DNA of 64,000 nucleotides, taken from contig NZ_CALIMF010000001.1 in NCBI RefSeq assembly GCF_938028735.1, positions 1 through 64,000 of the forward strand. The letters are read 5' to 3'. The first letter of the stretch is position 1, and each line of letters starts with the position of its first letter. The position numbers and the translations under genes are program-made. Origin of the DNA: an uncultured Thermanaerothrix sp. GTDB lineage: Bacteria; Chloroflexota; Anaerolineae; Anaerolineales; Anaerolineaceae. Of this stretch, positions 53,472 through 62,306 are shown piece by piece. Below the pieces are notes generated by a model, which saw only the letters and a program-made list of their open reading frames with translations, ran no database searches and was not told the DNA's origin.

Positions 53472-56400
53472 ATGAGTCGTAACGTAATCACAATTGATGC
53501 GAATGAGGCGGTCGCCCATGTGGCTTATCGCCTCAACGAAGTGATCGCCATTTACCCCATTACGCCTTCTTCGGGGATGGGGGAATTGGCTGATGAGTGG
53601 TCGGCCAAGCGTATTCCCAATATTTGGGGGACAGTGCCGCTGGTCGTAGAGATGCAGTCTGAAGGAGGGGCGGCTGGTGCTGTCCATGGCGCTTTGCAGA
53701 CCGGTTCGCTTAGCACTACCTTCACGGCATCGCAGGGTCTGCTGTTGATGATCCCGAACATGTACAAGATTGCGGGCGAATTGACGCCGACGGTTTTTCA
53801 CGTCTCGGCGCGCACGGTTGCCACGCACGCGCTTTCCATTTTCGGTGATCATTCGGATGTGATGGCCACCCGCCAGACCGGATGGGCGCTACTGGCTTCA
53901 CGCTCAGTGCAAGAGGCCCATGATAATGCGCTGATTGCCCAAGCGGCTACCCTTGAATCCCGCGTGCCGTTTCTGCACTTCTTTGATGGTTTCCGCACCT
54001 CTCACGAAATTAACAAGATTGAATTTCTCAGCGAAGACGATTTACGCGCGATGATTGACTACCAGCTGGTTAGTCAGCACCGCGCGCGTGCGCTTAGCCC
54101 CGATCATCCAGTTATCCGTGGCACGGCCCAGAACCCGGATGTCTTCTTCCAATCCCGTGAACGCTGCAATCCCTATTATGAGGCTTGTCCGGATATCGTG
54201 CAGAGGGTGATGGATCGCTTTGCCCAATTGACCGGCCGGCAGTATCACCTCTTTGACTACGCGGGTGCACCAGATGCTGAACGGGTGCTCATCCTAATGG
54301 GTTCTGGCGCCGAAACGGCTGAAGAAACGGCACGCTACCTGATGGAACGCGGTGAGAAGGTCGGTGTGGTGACAGTGCATCTCTATCGGCCCTTCTCGGC
54401 GCGTCACTTGCTCCGCGTCCTGCCGGCAACTGTGCGCAAGATCGCCGTACTGGATCGCACCAAAGAGCCCGGTGCGGCGGGTGAGCCCCTTTATGAAGAT
54501 GTAGTTGCGGCAGTTTATGAGGGTTTGAGTCAGGGCTTTGCTCCCTTCAGCCAGGCGCCGGTGATTGTGGGCGGCCGTTATGGTCTTTCCTCCAAGGAAT
54601 TTACCCCGGCCATGGTTAAAGCGGTCTTTGATGAATTACAAAAAGATCAACCGCGCAATCATTTCACGGTAGGGATTGAAGACGACGTTACTCATCTAAG
54701 CCTGGCCTACGATCCATCCTTCTCGATTGAGGATCCGCAGACGGTGCGCTGCGTCTTCTTCGGGCTGGGGGCAGATGGAACGGTCAGTGCCAACAAGAAC
54801 TCCATCAAGATCATTGGCGAGGAGACGGATAATTACGCTCAGGGCTATTTCGTGTACGACTCTAAGAAGTCGGGATCGGTAACCATCTCGCACTTGCGTT
54901 TTGGTCCCAAGCCTATCCGTGCACCGTACTTGATCGGGGAAGGAGATGCTAATTTTGTGGCGTGTCACCAATTCTCCTTCCTGGAGCGTTTGGATGTGCT
55001 CAGATATGCCAAGCCCGGGGGTGTTTTTCTGCTCAACAGCATTTACCCGGCGGATAAGGTGTGGGATGAACTCCCGCGCGAAGTGCAAGAGGCCATCATT
55101 GCCAAGAAACTGCGCTTCTATGTCATTGATGCTTACGATGTTGCGAATAAGACCGGCATGGGTGGACGTATCAACACCATCATGCAGACCTGTTTCTTCG
55201 CCATCAGTGGGGTGCTGCCGCAAGATGAGGCGATTGCTCAGATCAAGAAGAGCATTCAGAAGACTTATGGCAAACGTGGTGAGGCAGTGGTCCAACGCAA
55301 CTTTGCTGCCGTAGATCAGGCATTAGCACACTTACAAGAGGTGAAAGTGCCGGACAAGGTGACGGCCACTCGCACCCGCCGCAAACCGGTAGCCGATGAA
55401 GCGCCTGAATTTGTGCGTGAGACGTTGGCGCCGATGATGATCTTCGAGGGCGACCGCCTCCCGGTTAGTAAATTGCCTGAAGATGGCACCTTCCCTACCG
55501 GTACAGCGAAGTGGGAGAAGCGCAACATTGCCTTGGAGATCCCGGTGTGGGATCCGGAGGTGTGTATCCAGTGCGGTAAGTGCGTCATGGTATGTCCGCA
55601 CGCGGTTATCCGCCAGAAGGTTTATGACCCCAAGTACCTTGAAAATGCGCCGGCGACTTTCAAGTCCACCGATGCGCGCTTCAAGGAATTTCCGGGGATG
55701 AAGTATACATTGCAGGTTTCACCGGAGGACTGCACCGGCTGTGCGCTGTGCGTGGAAGCCTGCCCGGCCAAGAACAAGAGCCAGGTTGGTCTGAAGGCGA
55801 TCAACATGGCCCCGCAACCGCCCTTGCGCGAGCAGGAACGTGAGAACTGGGAATTCTTCCTCTCCTTGCCCGAGGTGGATCGCACCGCGATTAGCGTCTC
55901 CACGGTCAAAAATTCGCAGTTACTGGAGCCGCTCTTCGAGTTCTCGGGTGCCTGTGCTGGCTGTGGCGAGACCCCCTATCTCAAGTTGATGTCCCAACTC
56001 TTCGGCGATCGCGTGGTGATCGCCAATGCAACCGGTTGTTCCTCGATTTACGGGGGTAACCTGCCTACCACGCCTTGGACATACAACCGCGAAGGGCGTG
56101 GGCCGGCCTGGAGCAATAGCCTATTTGAGGACAACGCTGAATTTGGGCTAGGCATGCGCTTGACCATTGACAAACAAAGTGAATTTGCACGCGAATTGCT
56201 CCAAAGCCTGGCTACTGAGGTGGGTGAATCACTGGTGGACGCCATCTTGAATGCTGACCAGCGCACTGAAGCGGGTCTTCGCGAGCAACGTCAGCGCGTG
56301 GCCTTGCTCAAGGAGCGTCTGGCCGGGATCCAAGACCTGCGTGCACGTCTCTTGATGGATGTGGCAGATTTTCTGGTGCGCAAGAGCGTGTGGATTGTCG

Positions 56401-57071
56401 GTGGGGATGGCTGGGCCTATGACATCGGTTATGGCGGCCTGGATCACGTGCTGGCCTCGGGACGGGATGTCAACATTTTGGTGCTTGACACGGAGGTCTA
56501 TTCCAACACCGGCGGTCAGGCCTCTAAGGCCACACCACGCGCTGCGGTCGCTAAATTTGCTGCCAATGGAAAAGGTCTGCCCAAGAAAGATCTAGGGTTG
56601 ATTGCCATGACATACGGTTACGTCTATGTGGCCAGGGTGGCCATGGGCGCCAGCGATCAGCACACGCTGAAGGCTTTCCTGGAAGCGGACGCGTATGAGG
56701 GGCCGTCGCTGATCATTGCGTACAGCCACTGTATTGCCCATGGCATTGACATGCGCAAGGGTCTGGACCAGCAGAGACTTGCAGTCCAATCGGGGGCGTG
56801 GCCGCTCTTCCGCTACAACCCAATGTTATTGGAAGAGGGCAAGAATCCGCTGATCCTGGATAGCAAAGAACCGAGCGTTCCGTTGGCTGATTATGTCTAC
56901 AACGAGACACGCTACCGCATGCTAACCCAAAGCGATGAGCAACGTGCCGAAATGCTCCTTAAGGCCGCACAGGAGGACGTGAAACGTCGCTGGTTGCAGT
57001 ATAAGCAAATGGCCGAGATGGTGATGCGCATTAACGGGAATGGTCATGAGGGCGCGCCAGCGCAAGATTGA
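53472..57071 (+). CDS. nifJ: Pyruvate:ferredoxin (flavodoxin) oxidoreductase, single chain
   Basis: 1199 residues from ATG 53472, with GGGAG upstream. Domain order of homodimeric PFOR: pyrimidine-binding domain (YPITPSSGMGELADEW), transketolase-C-like domain, gamma domain, a two-cluster ferredoxin domain (CIQCGKCVMVCPHA from about 698 and CTGCALCVEACPAK), and the TPP domain (CAGCGETPYLKL; GDGWAYDIGYGGLDHVL; NTGGQASK). Converts pyruvate and CoA to acetyl-CoA and CO2, reducing ferredoxin; can run in reverse. Implies anaerobic or microaerobic metabolism. Followed after 67 nt by a DHODH-like gene on the same strand. Confidence 0.96.
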   Translation: MSRNVITIDANEAVAHVAYRLNEVIAIYPITPSSGMGELADEWSAKRIPNIWGTVPLVVEMQSEGGAAGAVHGALQTGSLSTTFTASQGLLLMIPNMYKIAGELTPTVFHVSARTVATHALSIFGDHSDVMATRQTGWALLASRSVQEAHDNALIAQAATLESRVPFLHFFDGFRTSHEINKIEFLSEDDLRAMIDYQLVSQHRARALSPDHPVIRGTAQNPDVFFQSRERCNPYYEACPDIVQRVMDRFAQLTGRQYHLFDYAGAPDAERVLILMGSGAETAEETARYLMERGEKVGVVTVHLYRPFSARHLLRVLPATVRKIAVLDRTKEPGAAGEPLYEDVVAAVYEGLSQGFAPFSQAPVIVGGRYGLSSKEFTPAMVKAVFDELQKDQPRNHFTVGIEDDVTHLSLAYDPSFSIEDPQTVRCVFFGLGADGTVSANKNSIKIIGEETDNYAQGYFVYDSKKSGSVTISHLRFGPKPIRAPYLIGEGDANFVACHQFSFLERLDVLRYAKPGGVFLLNSIYPADKVWDELPREVQEAIIAKKLRFYVIDAYDVANKTGMGGRINTIMQTCFFAISGVLPQDEAIAQIKKSIQKTYGKRGEAVVQRNFAAVDQALAHLQEVKVPDKVTATRTRRKPVADEAPEFVRETLAPMMIFEGDRLPVSKLPEDGTFPTGTAKWEKRNIALEIPVWDPEVCIQCGKCVMVCPHAVIRQKVYDPKYLENAPATFKSTDARFKEFPGMKYTLQVSPEDCTGCALCVEACPAKNKSQVGLKAINMAPQPPLREQERENWEFFLSLPEVDRTAISVSTVKNSQLLEPLFEFSGACAGCGETPYLKLMSQLFGDRVVIANATGCSSIYGGNLPTTPWTYNREGRGPAWSNSLFEDNAEFGLGMRLTIDKQSEFARELLQSLATEVGESLVDAILNADQRTEAGLREQRQRVALLKERLAGIQDLRARLLMDVADFLVRKSVWIVGGDGWAYDIGYGGLDHVLASGRDVNILVLDTEVYSNTGGQASKATPRAAVAKFAANGKGLPKKDLGLIAMTYGYVYVARVAMGASDQHTLKAFLEADAYEGPSLIIAYSHCIAHGIDMRKGLDQQRLAVQSGAWPLFRYNPMLLEEGKNPLILDSKEPSVPLADYVYNETRYRMLTQSDEQRAEMLLKAAQEDVKRRWLQYKQMAEMVMRINGNGHEGAPAQD

Positions 57072-57138
57072 ATGAGAAAAGGCGGTGAGGGTTCTGGGAA
57101 GGGAGCCTGGAACCCTCACTTGATCTTGGGAGGCAAAT

Positions 57139-58146
57139 ATGGTGGATTTGACAACGCGTTATTTAGGGCTACAACTGAAAAACCCTTTGGTGGTATCAGC
57201 CTCGCCGCTTTCGAAGAAACTGGACGGTATTCGCCGCTTAGAAGATGCGGGTGTGAGTGCCGTAGTGATGTACTCGCTCTTTGAGGAGCAAATCGTCCAC
57301 GAGAGCCTAGCGCTGGATCACTACCTGACCCGCGGTAGCGATTCGTTTTCTGAAGCGCTCACCTACTTTCCAGATCTTGGACGGTACAACGTTGGGCCGG
57401 AAGGTTATCTGGAATTGATCCGCAAGGCGAAGGAAAGTGTTAGCATTCCAATCATCGGGAGCCTGAACGGCGTCTCCAGCGGAGGCTGGATCGAATACGC
57501 CCGTTTGATTCAGGAAGCCGGGGCAGATGCGCTGGAACTCAACCTCTATTACCTGCCCACCGACCCCGCATTGACATCGGCGGAACTGGAAGCCAATTAC
57601 GTAGCGTTGGTGGCAGATATTCGCAAGCAGATTCGTATTCCCCTGGCGGTCAAACTCAGCCCCTTTTTTACCGCACTGCCCCATTTCGCTCAACAAATGG
57701 TCCGGGCGGGCGCCAATGGGTTGGTGTTATTCAATCGCTTCTATCAGCCAGATTTCGATATTGAGACCTTGGAGGTGGTACCCAGCCTGGTGTTGAGCAC
57801 CTCGGATGAATTACGCTTGCCCCTGCGCTGGATTGCGATTCTATACGGGCGGGTGCCTGTGGATATGGCGCTGAGCAGCGGCGTGCACACCGGTCAGGAC
57901 GTGATTAAGGCGCTGATGGCAGGCGCCAAAGTGGCCATGACAACCTCGGCACTGCTCAAGCATGGGCTGAAACGGGCCGGCGAGATCCTTCAAGAAATGC
58001 AAGAGTGGATGGAGACTTTTGAATACCAGTCGGTGCAGCAGATGATTGGGAGCATGAGCCAGCAGGCGGTAGCTGAACCCGCAGCGTTTGAGCGCGCCAA
58101 TTACATGAAAGCCCTCCTCACTTATGACAACCGGCTGATTTACTAA
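57139..58146 (+). CDS. Dihydroorotate dehydrogenase-like flavoprotein
   Basis: 335 residues, a TIM-barrel FMN fold: [58 protein letters not shown], and a C-terminal phosphate site near [20 protein letters not shown]. The active-site loop of true DHODH enzymes is not clear, and the gene follows nifJ rather than other pyr genes. In several anaerobes a similar protein sits beside PFOR, where its role is not established. GGAGG precedes ATG 57139. Confidence 0.85.
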   Translation: MVDLTTRYLGLQLKNPLVVSASPLSKKLDGIRRLEDAGVSAVVMYSLFEEQIVHESLALDHYLTRGSDSFSEALTYFPDLGRYNVGPEGYLELIRKAKESVSIPIIGSLNGVSSGGWIEYARLIQEAGADALELNLYYLPTDPALTSAELEANYVALVADIRKQIRIPLAVKLSPFFTALPHFAQQMVRAGANGLVLFNRFYQPDFDIETLEVVPSLVLSTSDELRLPLRWIAILYGRVPVDMALSSGVHTGQDVIKALMAGAKVAMTTSALLKHGLKRAGEILQEMQEWMETFEYQSVQQMIGSMSQQAVAEPAAFERANYMKALLTYDNRLIY

Positions 58147-58165
58147 TCTTTTTTGAGAGCGGTCA

Positions 58166-58204
58166 AGCCCCTCCCCAACCAATGGGGAGGGGCTATGCTT
58201 TTAA
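58166..58204 (+). terminator. Terminator of the nifJ operon
   Basis: A perfect 12-bp stem (58166-58177 with 58183-58194), 5-nt loop, then ATGCTTTTAA. A T6 run just upstream (58149-58154) does not serve as a tract for the reverse direction. Confidence 0.85.
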
Positions 58205-58243
58205 CGTATTTTACAAAAACATTATACAATAGTGTCTTTTTGT

Positions 58244-58272
58244 TTGACAAACCATATGCAGATAGATAAACT
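58244..58272 (+). promoter_or_regulatory. Promoter of the fasciclin gene
   Basis: TTGACA (58244-58249) and TAAACT (58267-58272) are 17 nt apart. It lies in AT-rich sequence 53 nt before ATG 58325. Confidence 0.65.
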
Positions 58273-58324
58273 CTATTTACCACGATGGATGTGGAAATCC
58301 AATACTTTGTTAGGAGAGAAGACC

Positions 58325-59695
58325 ATGAAACGTCTACTGCTTTTGTTGGTTGGGGTGGCTTTAGTGATGGCAGCGTGTGCACCTGCTGCAACTCCTGAGC
58401 CCACTTCACCTCCTATGCCGACCCAAACACCCATTCCCCCGACGGCAACCCCTGCCCCTCGAACCATCGTAGATATTGCCGTTGCAGACGGGCGCTTTAG
58501 TACGCTGGTGACCGCTCTTCAAGCGGCGGGACTTGTTGAAACACTAGCGGGTGAAGGCCCATTCACCGTCTTTGCCCCTACGGATGAAGCCTTTGCCAAA
58601 CTGCCCAAGGAGACCCTTGAAAGCCTGCTCAAGCCCGCGAACAAGGATCAGTTGATCAAAGTTCTGACCTATCATGTAGTGGCGGGTAAGGTTATGGCTG
58701 CGGACGTGGTTAAGCTGAGCGAGGCTCAGACGGTAGCCGGTGAACCTGTTAGCATAAAGGTCGAGGGCAATAAGGTTTTTGTCAACGATGCGCAAGTGAT
58801 CCTCACAGATATTGAGGCTTCTAATGGCGTCATCCATGTGATTGATACTGTTATTCTGCCGCCCAGCATGACAGCAGAAGCTAAGAAAGATATTGTGGAC
58901 ATTGCTGTGGAAGATGGGCGCTTTACCACTCTAGTAGCAGCGGTCAAAGCCGCGGGTTTAGTGGAGACATTAAAGGGTGAGGGTCCGTTCACCGTCTTCG
59001 CTCCGACAGATGAGGCCTTTGCTAAACTACCTGAAGGTACGCTTGAGACCCTGCTCAAGCCCGAGAATAAACAGCAGTTAACCGATATCCTTCTTTACCA
59101 TGTTCTGCCAGGCAAAGTAATGGCAGCGGAGGTGAAGGATGGTCTGATTGCTGACACGGCTCTGGGCACCTCAGTATTCTTCAAGGTTGATATGGGTAAG
59201 GCCTATATCAATGAGGCGCAAATTATCATCACTGATATTGAAGCCAGCAACGGAGTGATCCACGTGATTGATACGGTGATCTTGCCCAAAGATATTGTTG
59301 ACGCGGCCATTTTCAACAAGTTCAACACGCTAGTTGCAGCGGTGCAAGCAGCGGGGCTGGTGGAGACGCTCAAAGGTGAGGGCCCCTTCACCGTGTTTGC
59401 GCCCACTGATGAAGCCTTTGCTAAGTTACCGGCGGGGACTCTGGATAGCCTCCTTAAGCCAGCCAACAAGAAGCAATTGACTGACATTCTGCTCTACCAT
59501 GTGGTTCCCGGTCGGGTGTTAGCCAAGGATGTAGTGAAATTGGAGCGTGCCGAAACCGCACTGGGCAAGCCTGTAACCATCAAGGTTCAGGATGGCAGGG
59601 TATATGTCAATGAAGCCCAGGTCATCCTGACTGATATCAAAACCACGAATGGCGTGATCCACGTGATTGATACGGTGATCTTGCCTCCGCGCTAA
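58325..59695 (+). CDS. Triple fasciclin (FAS1) domain lipoprotein
   Basis: 456 residues from ATG 58325 (AGGAGAGAAG upstream); the frame open from 58232 crosses the promoter and is rejected. Lipobox VMAACAP, a Pro/Thr linker to about 45, then three tandem FAS1 domains of about 130-135 residues. Each contains [19 protein letters not shown] and ends with [13 protein letters not shown]. Copies are close at DNA level, so duplication is recent or maintained by conversion. FAS1 domains mediate adhesion or matrix binding outside the cell. No enzymatic residues. Confidence 0.95.
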   Translation: MKRLLLLLVGVALVMAACAPAATPEPTSPPMPTQTPIPPTATPAPRTIVDIAVADGRFSTLVTALQAAGLVETLAGEGPFTVFAPTDEAFAKLPKETLESLLKPANKDQLIKVLTYHVVAGKVMAADVVKLSEAQTVAGEPVSIKVEGNKVFVNDAQVILTDIEASNGVIHVIDTVILPPSMTAEAKKDIVDIAVEDGRFTTLVAAVKAAGLVETLKGEGPFTVFAPTDEAFAKLPEGTLETLLKPENKQQLTDILLYHVLPGKVMAAEVKDGLIADTALGTSVFFKVDMGKAYINEAQIIITDIEASNGVIHVIDTVILPKDIVDAAIFNKFNTLVAAVQAAGLVETLKGEGPFTVFAPTDEAFAKLPAGTLDSLLKPANKKQLTDILLYHVVPGRVLAKDVVKLERAETALGKPVTIKVQDGRVYVNEAQVILTDIKTTNGVIHVIDTVILPPR

Positions 59696-59740
59696 AGATT
59701 GTGTGGGTGGGTGCTGTTTATTGGTAGCAGTGGGAAGGGA

Positions 59741-59772
59741 GAAAGGGGGCCGTTGATAACAACGGTCCTCTT
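59741..59772 (+). terminator. Terminator of the fasciclin gene
   Basis: A 14-bp stem with two G-T pairs (59741-59754 with 59759-59772) and loop ATAA, ending in CTTT. It serves the plus strand and may also act in reverse. Confidence 0.7.
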
Positions 59773-59779
59773 TCGCTTA

Positions 59780-59817
59780 AAAACAAACGGGCAACCAGAG
59801 ATAAGTGAGTTGCCCGT
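59780..59817 (-). terminator. Terminator of the rpsU-infA operon
   Basis: A perfect 10-bp stem (59785-59794 with 59808-59817) is followed on the minus strand by TGTTTTTAAG. It lies 45 nt after the infA stop. Confidence 0.8.
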
Positions 59818-59861
59818 TCTACATAAAGCAAATAGGGTGCGGAAATAAGTCCAGGTGGGGG

Positions 59862-60113
59862 TTATTCTCCCTCAAGCGCCGGTTCGCCAGCCTTCTTTTG
59901 ACGATAGACAATACGGCCGCGCGTAAGATCGTAGGGTGACATTTCTACCCGTACCCGGTCACCGAGGAGAATGCGGATATAATACTTCCGCATCCGCCCG
60001 GAGAGGTAAGCCAGGATTTCATGGCCGTTATCCAAGCGCACACGGAATTGCGTACCTGGCAATGCCTCTACAATTGTGCCTTCCACCTGAATCTTTTCTT
60101 CTTCTTTGGCCAT
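59862..60113 (-). CDS. infA: Translation initiation factor IF-1
   Basis: 83 residues from ATG 60113; the frame extends upstream into rpsU and is trimmed. OB fold with [40 protein letters not shown] and [18 protein letters not shown], all standard. A C-terminal extension (about ten residues after YRQK) exceeds the usual 72-residue length. Binds the ribosomal A site during initiation. Co-transcribed with rpsU, 43 nt upstream. Not in the usual rpmJ-rpsM cluster. Confidence 0.95.
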   Translation of the reverse strand: MAKEEEKIQVEGTIVEALPGTQFRVRLDNGHEILAYLSGRMRKYYIRILLGDRVRVEMSPYDLTRGRIVYRQKKAGEPALEGE

Positions 60114-60156
60114 CGAGAACCTCCAGACCGTTTCACCAAACCCGATGAGCGAGGGC

Positions 60157-60357
60157 TTACTCCGAAGCACGTGACATCTGGCGGCGTTTCATGCGGCGAA
60201 TGGCCTTTTTCTGTTCCAGGCGACGCAGTTCGCTCTTGGAGATAAACCAGCGCTTCCGGCGTACGGTGCTCAACACACCGCTCTTGACGACCTTCTTGCG
60301 GAAGCGCTTGAGCAGTTGCTCCTGGCTTTCATTGGGCCGCAAGATCACAATTGTCAA
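60157..60357 (-). CDS. rpsU: Ribosomal protein S21
   Basis: 66 residues. The start chosen is TTG 60357, 8 nt after GGAGG in AAAGGAGGTGAGTGCG. The frame runs back to GTG 60366, but that codon overlaps the ribosome site itself. The sequence ([21 protein letters not shown], then [15 protein letters not shown]) is that of bS21, basic at the C-terminus. Small-subunit protein near the mRNA exit and anti-Shine-Dalgarno. Preceded by a leader with its own promoter and terminator. Confidence 0.93.
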   Translation of the reverse strand: MTIVILRPNESQEQLLKRFRKKVVKSGVLSTVRRKRWFISKSELRRLEQKKAIRRMKRRQMSRASE

Positions 60358-60410
60358 CGCACTCACCTCCTTTCGGGTTTGGAATAATGATGCCTATCCT
60401 GCGCACGGGC

Positions 60411-60562
60411 AAAAAACTCGGCTGCATACCGCACTTGCAGCCGAGGGCGATCTCAAACGGGTTGGTTACTCATTTTGCCCACTTGCCCAGCGCGATATGA
60501 CCTCCATTCCAGGAAATCATGCCAATCAATTGGTAAAACTGCCTGAAGGTTGCCCGCAGGCA
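60411..60562 (-). ncRNA. Attenuator-like leader or small RNA before rpsU
   Basis: Reading the minus strand from the promoter at 60569-60597, the transcript first forms an 11-bp hairpin (60535-60545 with 60557-60567, partly overlapping the start). It contains a 13-codon frame (60466-60507) and then meets a classic intrinsic terminator: 10-bp stem 60417-60426 with 60436-60445 and a U6 tract (60411-60416). The terminator lies about 54 nt before the rpsU start. Either rpsU-infA is controlled by premature termination, or this is a separate RNA of about 150 nt. Confidence 0.55.
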
Positions 60563-60568
60563 GTTTTT

Positions 60569-60597
60569 ATTATACACGACAAGTGGTTAGGCGTCAA
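60569..60597 (-). promoter_or_regulatory. Near-consensus promoter of the rpsU leader
   Basis: On the minus strand, TTGACG (complement of 60592-60597) and TATAAT (complement of 60569-60574) are separated by 17 nt. Confidence 0.85.
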
Positions 60598-60611
60598 ACA
60601 AGGCTTTGAGA

Positions 60612-60650
60612 AAGATTAAAATCATCAGCGCCCGGACCATGCCGGGCGCT
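60612..60650 (-). terminator. Terminator of gdhA
   Basis: A perfect 9-bp stem (60627-60635 with 60642-60650) is followed on the minus strand by GATGATTTTAATCTTTC. It lies 30 nt after the gdhA stop and before the rpsU promoter. Confidence 0.75.
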
Positions 60651-60679
60651 CTGTGCGGCGCATTTACAATCTACCATCC

Positions 60680-61966
60680 CTAAATCCAGCCACGCAGTTC
60701 CATGGCCTTAACTACGCGGTTGATCGCCACCATGTAAGCGGCATCGCGCATGAAGACACCCTCCTTCAACGAAAGGTCTAGCACCGCGTGGAAGGCCTGG
60801 GTCATTTTAGTATCCAGGCGCTGAAGTACCTCTTCTTTTGTCCAGTAGAAGTTCATATCGTTCTGGACGCTCTCAAAGTAAGACACGGTCACGCCGCCAG
60901 CATTGCATAGGAAGTCAGGGATCATAAAGATGCCGCGTTGGCGGATGACGTCATCCGCCTCGGGGGTGGTAGGCCCGTTGGCGCCTTCAGCGATCAGTTT
61001 GACCCGCTCATGGATGAGGTGTGCGGTATCGGCGTTGATCTGTCCCTCAAGCGCTGCCGGGATGAGGACGTCGGCTTCCTTGCTTAGCCAGGCGTTGCCA
61101 TCTTCAATTGTATAGCCAGCGGCGCGGGCCTTGGTTTTGTCAATCGTGCCATACTGATCGGTAATGCTCATGAGAAAGCGCGGATCAATTCCATCCGCTT
61201 TGCTCACGGTGTAGGCGGTGCGATCTTCGCGATCCCAGTAGGAGACGCATACCACCTTGCCACCAAGGATCTCGGTGAAGCCTACCGCAGCATACTGGGC
61301 CACATTACCGAAGCCCTGGATAGCGGCCACGCACCGCGAGGGCTCCAGGTTAAGGTGCTTGAGAGCCTCACGAACGGCGTAGATGACGCCAAACCCGGTG
61401 GCCTCAGTGCGTCCCAGCGAACCGCCACCGCCCACCGGTTTGCCAGTAATGACGCCAGGGGTATATTGCCCGACCAATTTGGAGTACTCGTCCATCATCC
61501 AGCCCATCATCTGGGGGTTAGTGCCCACATCCGGCGCGGGGACATCCTGGCGCGGTCCGATGTTGCGCCAGATTTGTTGGATATAACCGCGCGCCAGACG
61601 CTCTTTTTCGCCTTCTGAAAGTGTTGCCGGATCTACGATGACACCGCCCTTGCCGCCGCCGAGTGGCAGATCGACCACAGCGCATTTCCACGTCATCCAG
61701 GTGGCCAGGGCGCGCACTGTGTCAATGGTTTCAGCAGGATGGAAGCGGATGCCGCCCTTGCACGGCCCACGGGCGTCATTGTGCTGGACGCGGAAACCCT
61801 GGAAGACGCGAATGGTGCCATCATCCATGCGCACGGGGATGCGGAAGTGGTACTCGCGCATCGGCCAGCGTAGGATTTCGCGTACCTGTGGGTCAAGTTG
61901 AAGCAGATCGGCCACATGATCAAATTGACGCTGAGCCATTTCGAAAGCATTGGTCGTACCCGTCAT
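60680..61966 (-). CDS. gdhA: Glutamate dehydrogenase
   Basis: 428 residues from ATG 61966, with AGGAGAG 6-12 nt upstream; ATG 61972 is too close to that site. Family landmarks: GGIRFHP, the catalytic Lys in GGGKGGV and MTWKCAVVDLP, TGKPVGGGGSLGR, and the Rossmann motif AIQGFGNVAQYAA. Interconverts glutamate and 2-oxoglutarate with NAD(P). The length fits the hexameric 420-residue class common in anaerobes and thermophiles. Other Glu/Leu/Phe/Val dehydrogenases cannot be fully excluded. Confidence 0.94.
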   Translation of the reverse strand: MTGTTNAFEMAQRQFDHVADLLQLDPQVREILRWPMREYHFRIPVRMDDGTIRVFQGFRVQHNDARGPCKGGIRFHPAETIDTVRALATWMTWKCAVVDLPLGGGKGGVIVDPATLSEGEKERLARGYIQQIWRNIGPRQDVPAPDVGTNPQMMGWMMDEYSKLVGQYTPGVITGKPVGGGGSLGRTEATGFGVIYAVREALKHLNLEPSRCVAAIQGFGNVAQYAAVGFTEILGGKVVCVSYWDREDRTAYTVSKADGIDPRFLMSITDQYGTIDKTKARAAGYTIEDGNAWLSKEADVLIPAALEGQINADTAHLIHERVKLIAEGANGPTTPEADDVIRQRGIFMIPDFLCNAGGVTVSYFESVQNDMNFYWTKEEVLQRLDTKMTQAFHAVLDLSLKEGVFMRDAAYMVAINRVVKAMELRGWI

Positions 61967-62044
61967 AAGCATCTCTCCTGAGAGGGTTGGAATTTAGAAG
62001 GAGGACTTAGGGATGTGGAAGCACTGACAGCCAGGAGAAACTAA

Positions 62045-62073
62045 TAGCGGGCATCCCGGTTGTATGCCCGCTA
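62045..62073. other. Hairpin in the gdhA leader
   Basis: A perfect 10-bp stem (62045-62054 with 62064-62073) has a 9-nt loop. On the minus strand it lies within the likely 165-nt gdhA leader and is followed by ATTAGTTTC, not a clean T run. Confidence 0.45.
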
Positions 62074-62138
62074 CAAGTTCGGCTTATGTAGGCCAGAATT
62101 GGCACGGCGGCGCCTCCGCTTGTTTCGATCCATTTACA

Positions 62139-62167
62139 AGGTTACTGGATTTATGCCCCTGAGTCAA
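62139..62167 (-). promoter_or_regulatory. Candidate gdhA promoter
   Basis: On the minus strand, TTGACT (complement of 62162-62167) and TAACCT (complement of 62139-62144) are 17 nt apart and point toward gdhA. Confidence 0.5.
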
Positions 62168-62256
62168 TAGGATGAACGTCTTCAATCCTGGATGATCTCT
62201 TTCACACTCCGCAACACTTGAGCAGGCCATTAGGTTAAAGGGAATGTGCTTGGCTT

Positions 62257-62265
62257 TGGTATAAT
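62257..62265 (+). promoter_or_regulatory. Extended -10 promoter of the glycyl-tRNA synthetase gene
   Basis: TGG-TATAAT at 62257-62265 is an extended -10 element 41 nt before ATG 62307. The -35 region is poor. No T-box motif is seen between it and the start. Confidence 0.6.
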
Positions 62266-62306
62266 CAAAAGGCTAGTGGATTATTTGCTTAGGAGTTTGG
62301 CAACCC

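Noticed and set aside
54696-55295. 199-codon minus-strand frame inside nifJ
   Set aside because: It mirrors the conserved PFOR reading frame and shows no family motif.
61967-62306. T-box or glycine riboswitch before the glycyl-tRNA synthetase gene
   Set aside because: No AGGGTGG-type T-box sequence or tandem glycine-aptamer motif is present; the only hairpin in the gap fits the divergent gdhA leader.
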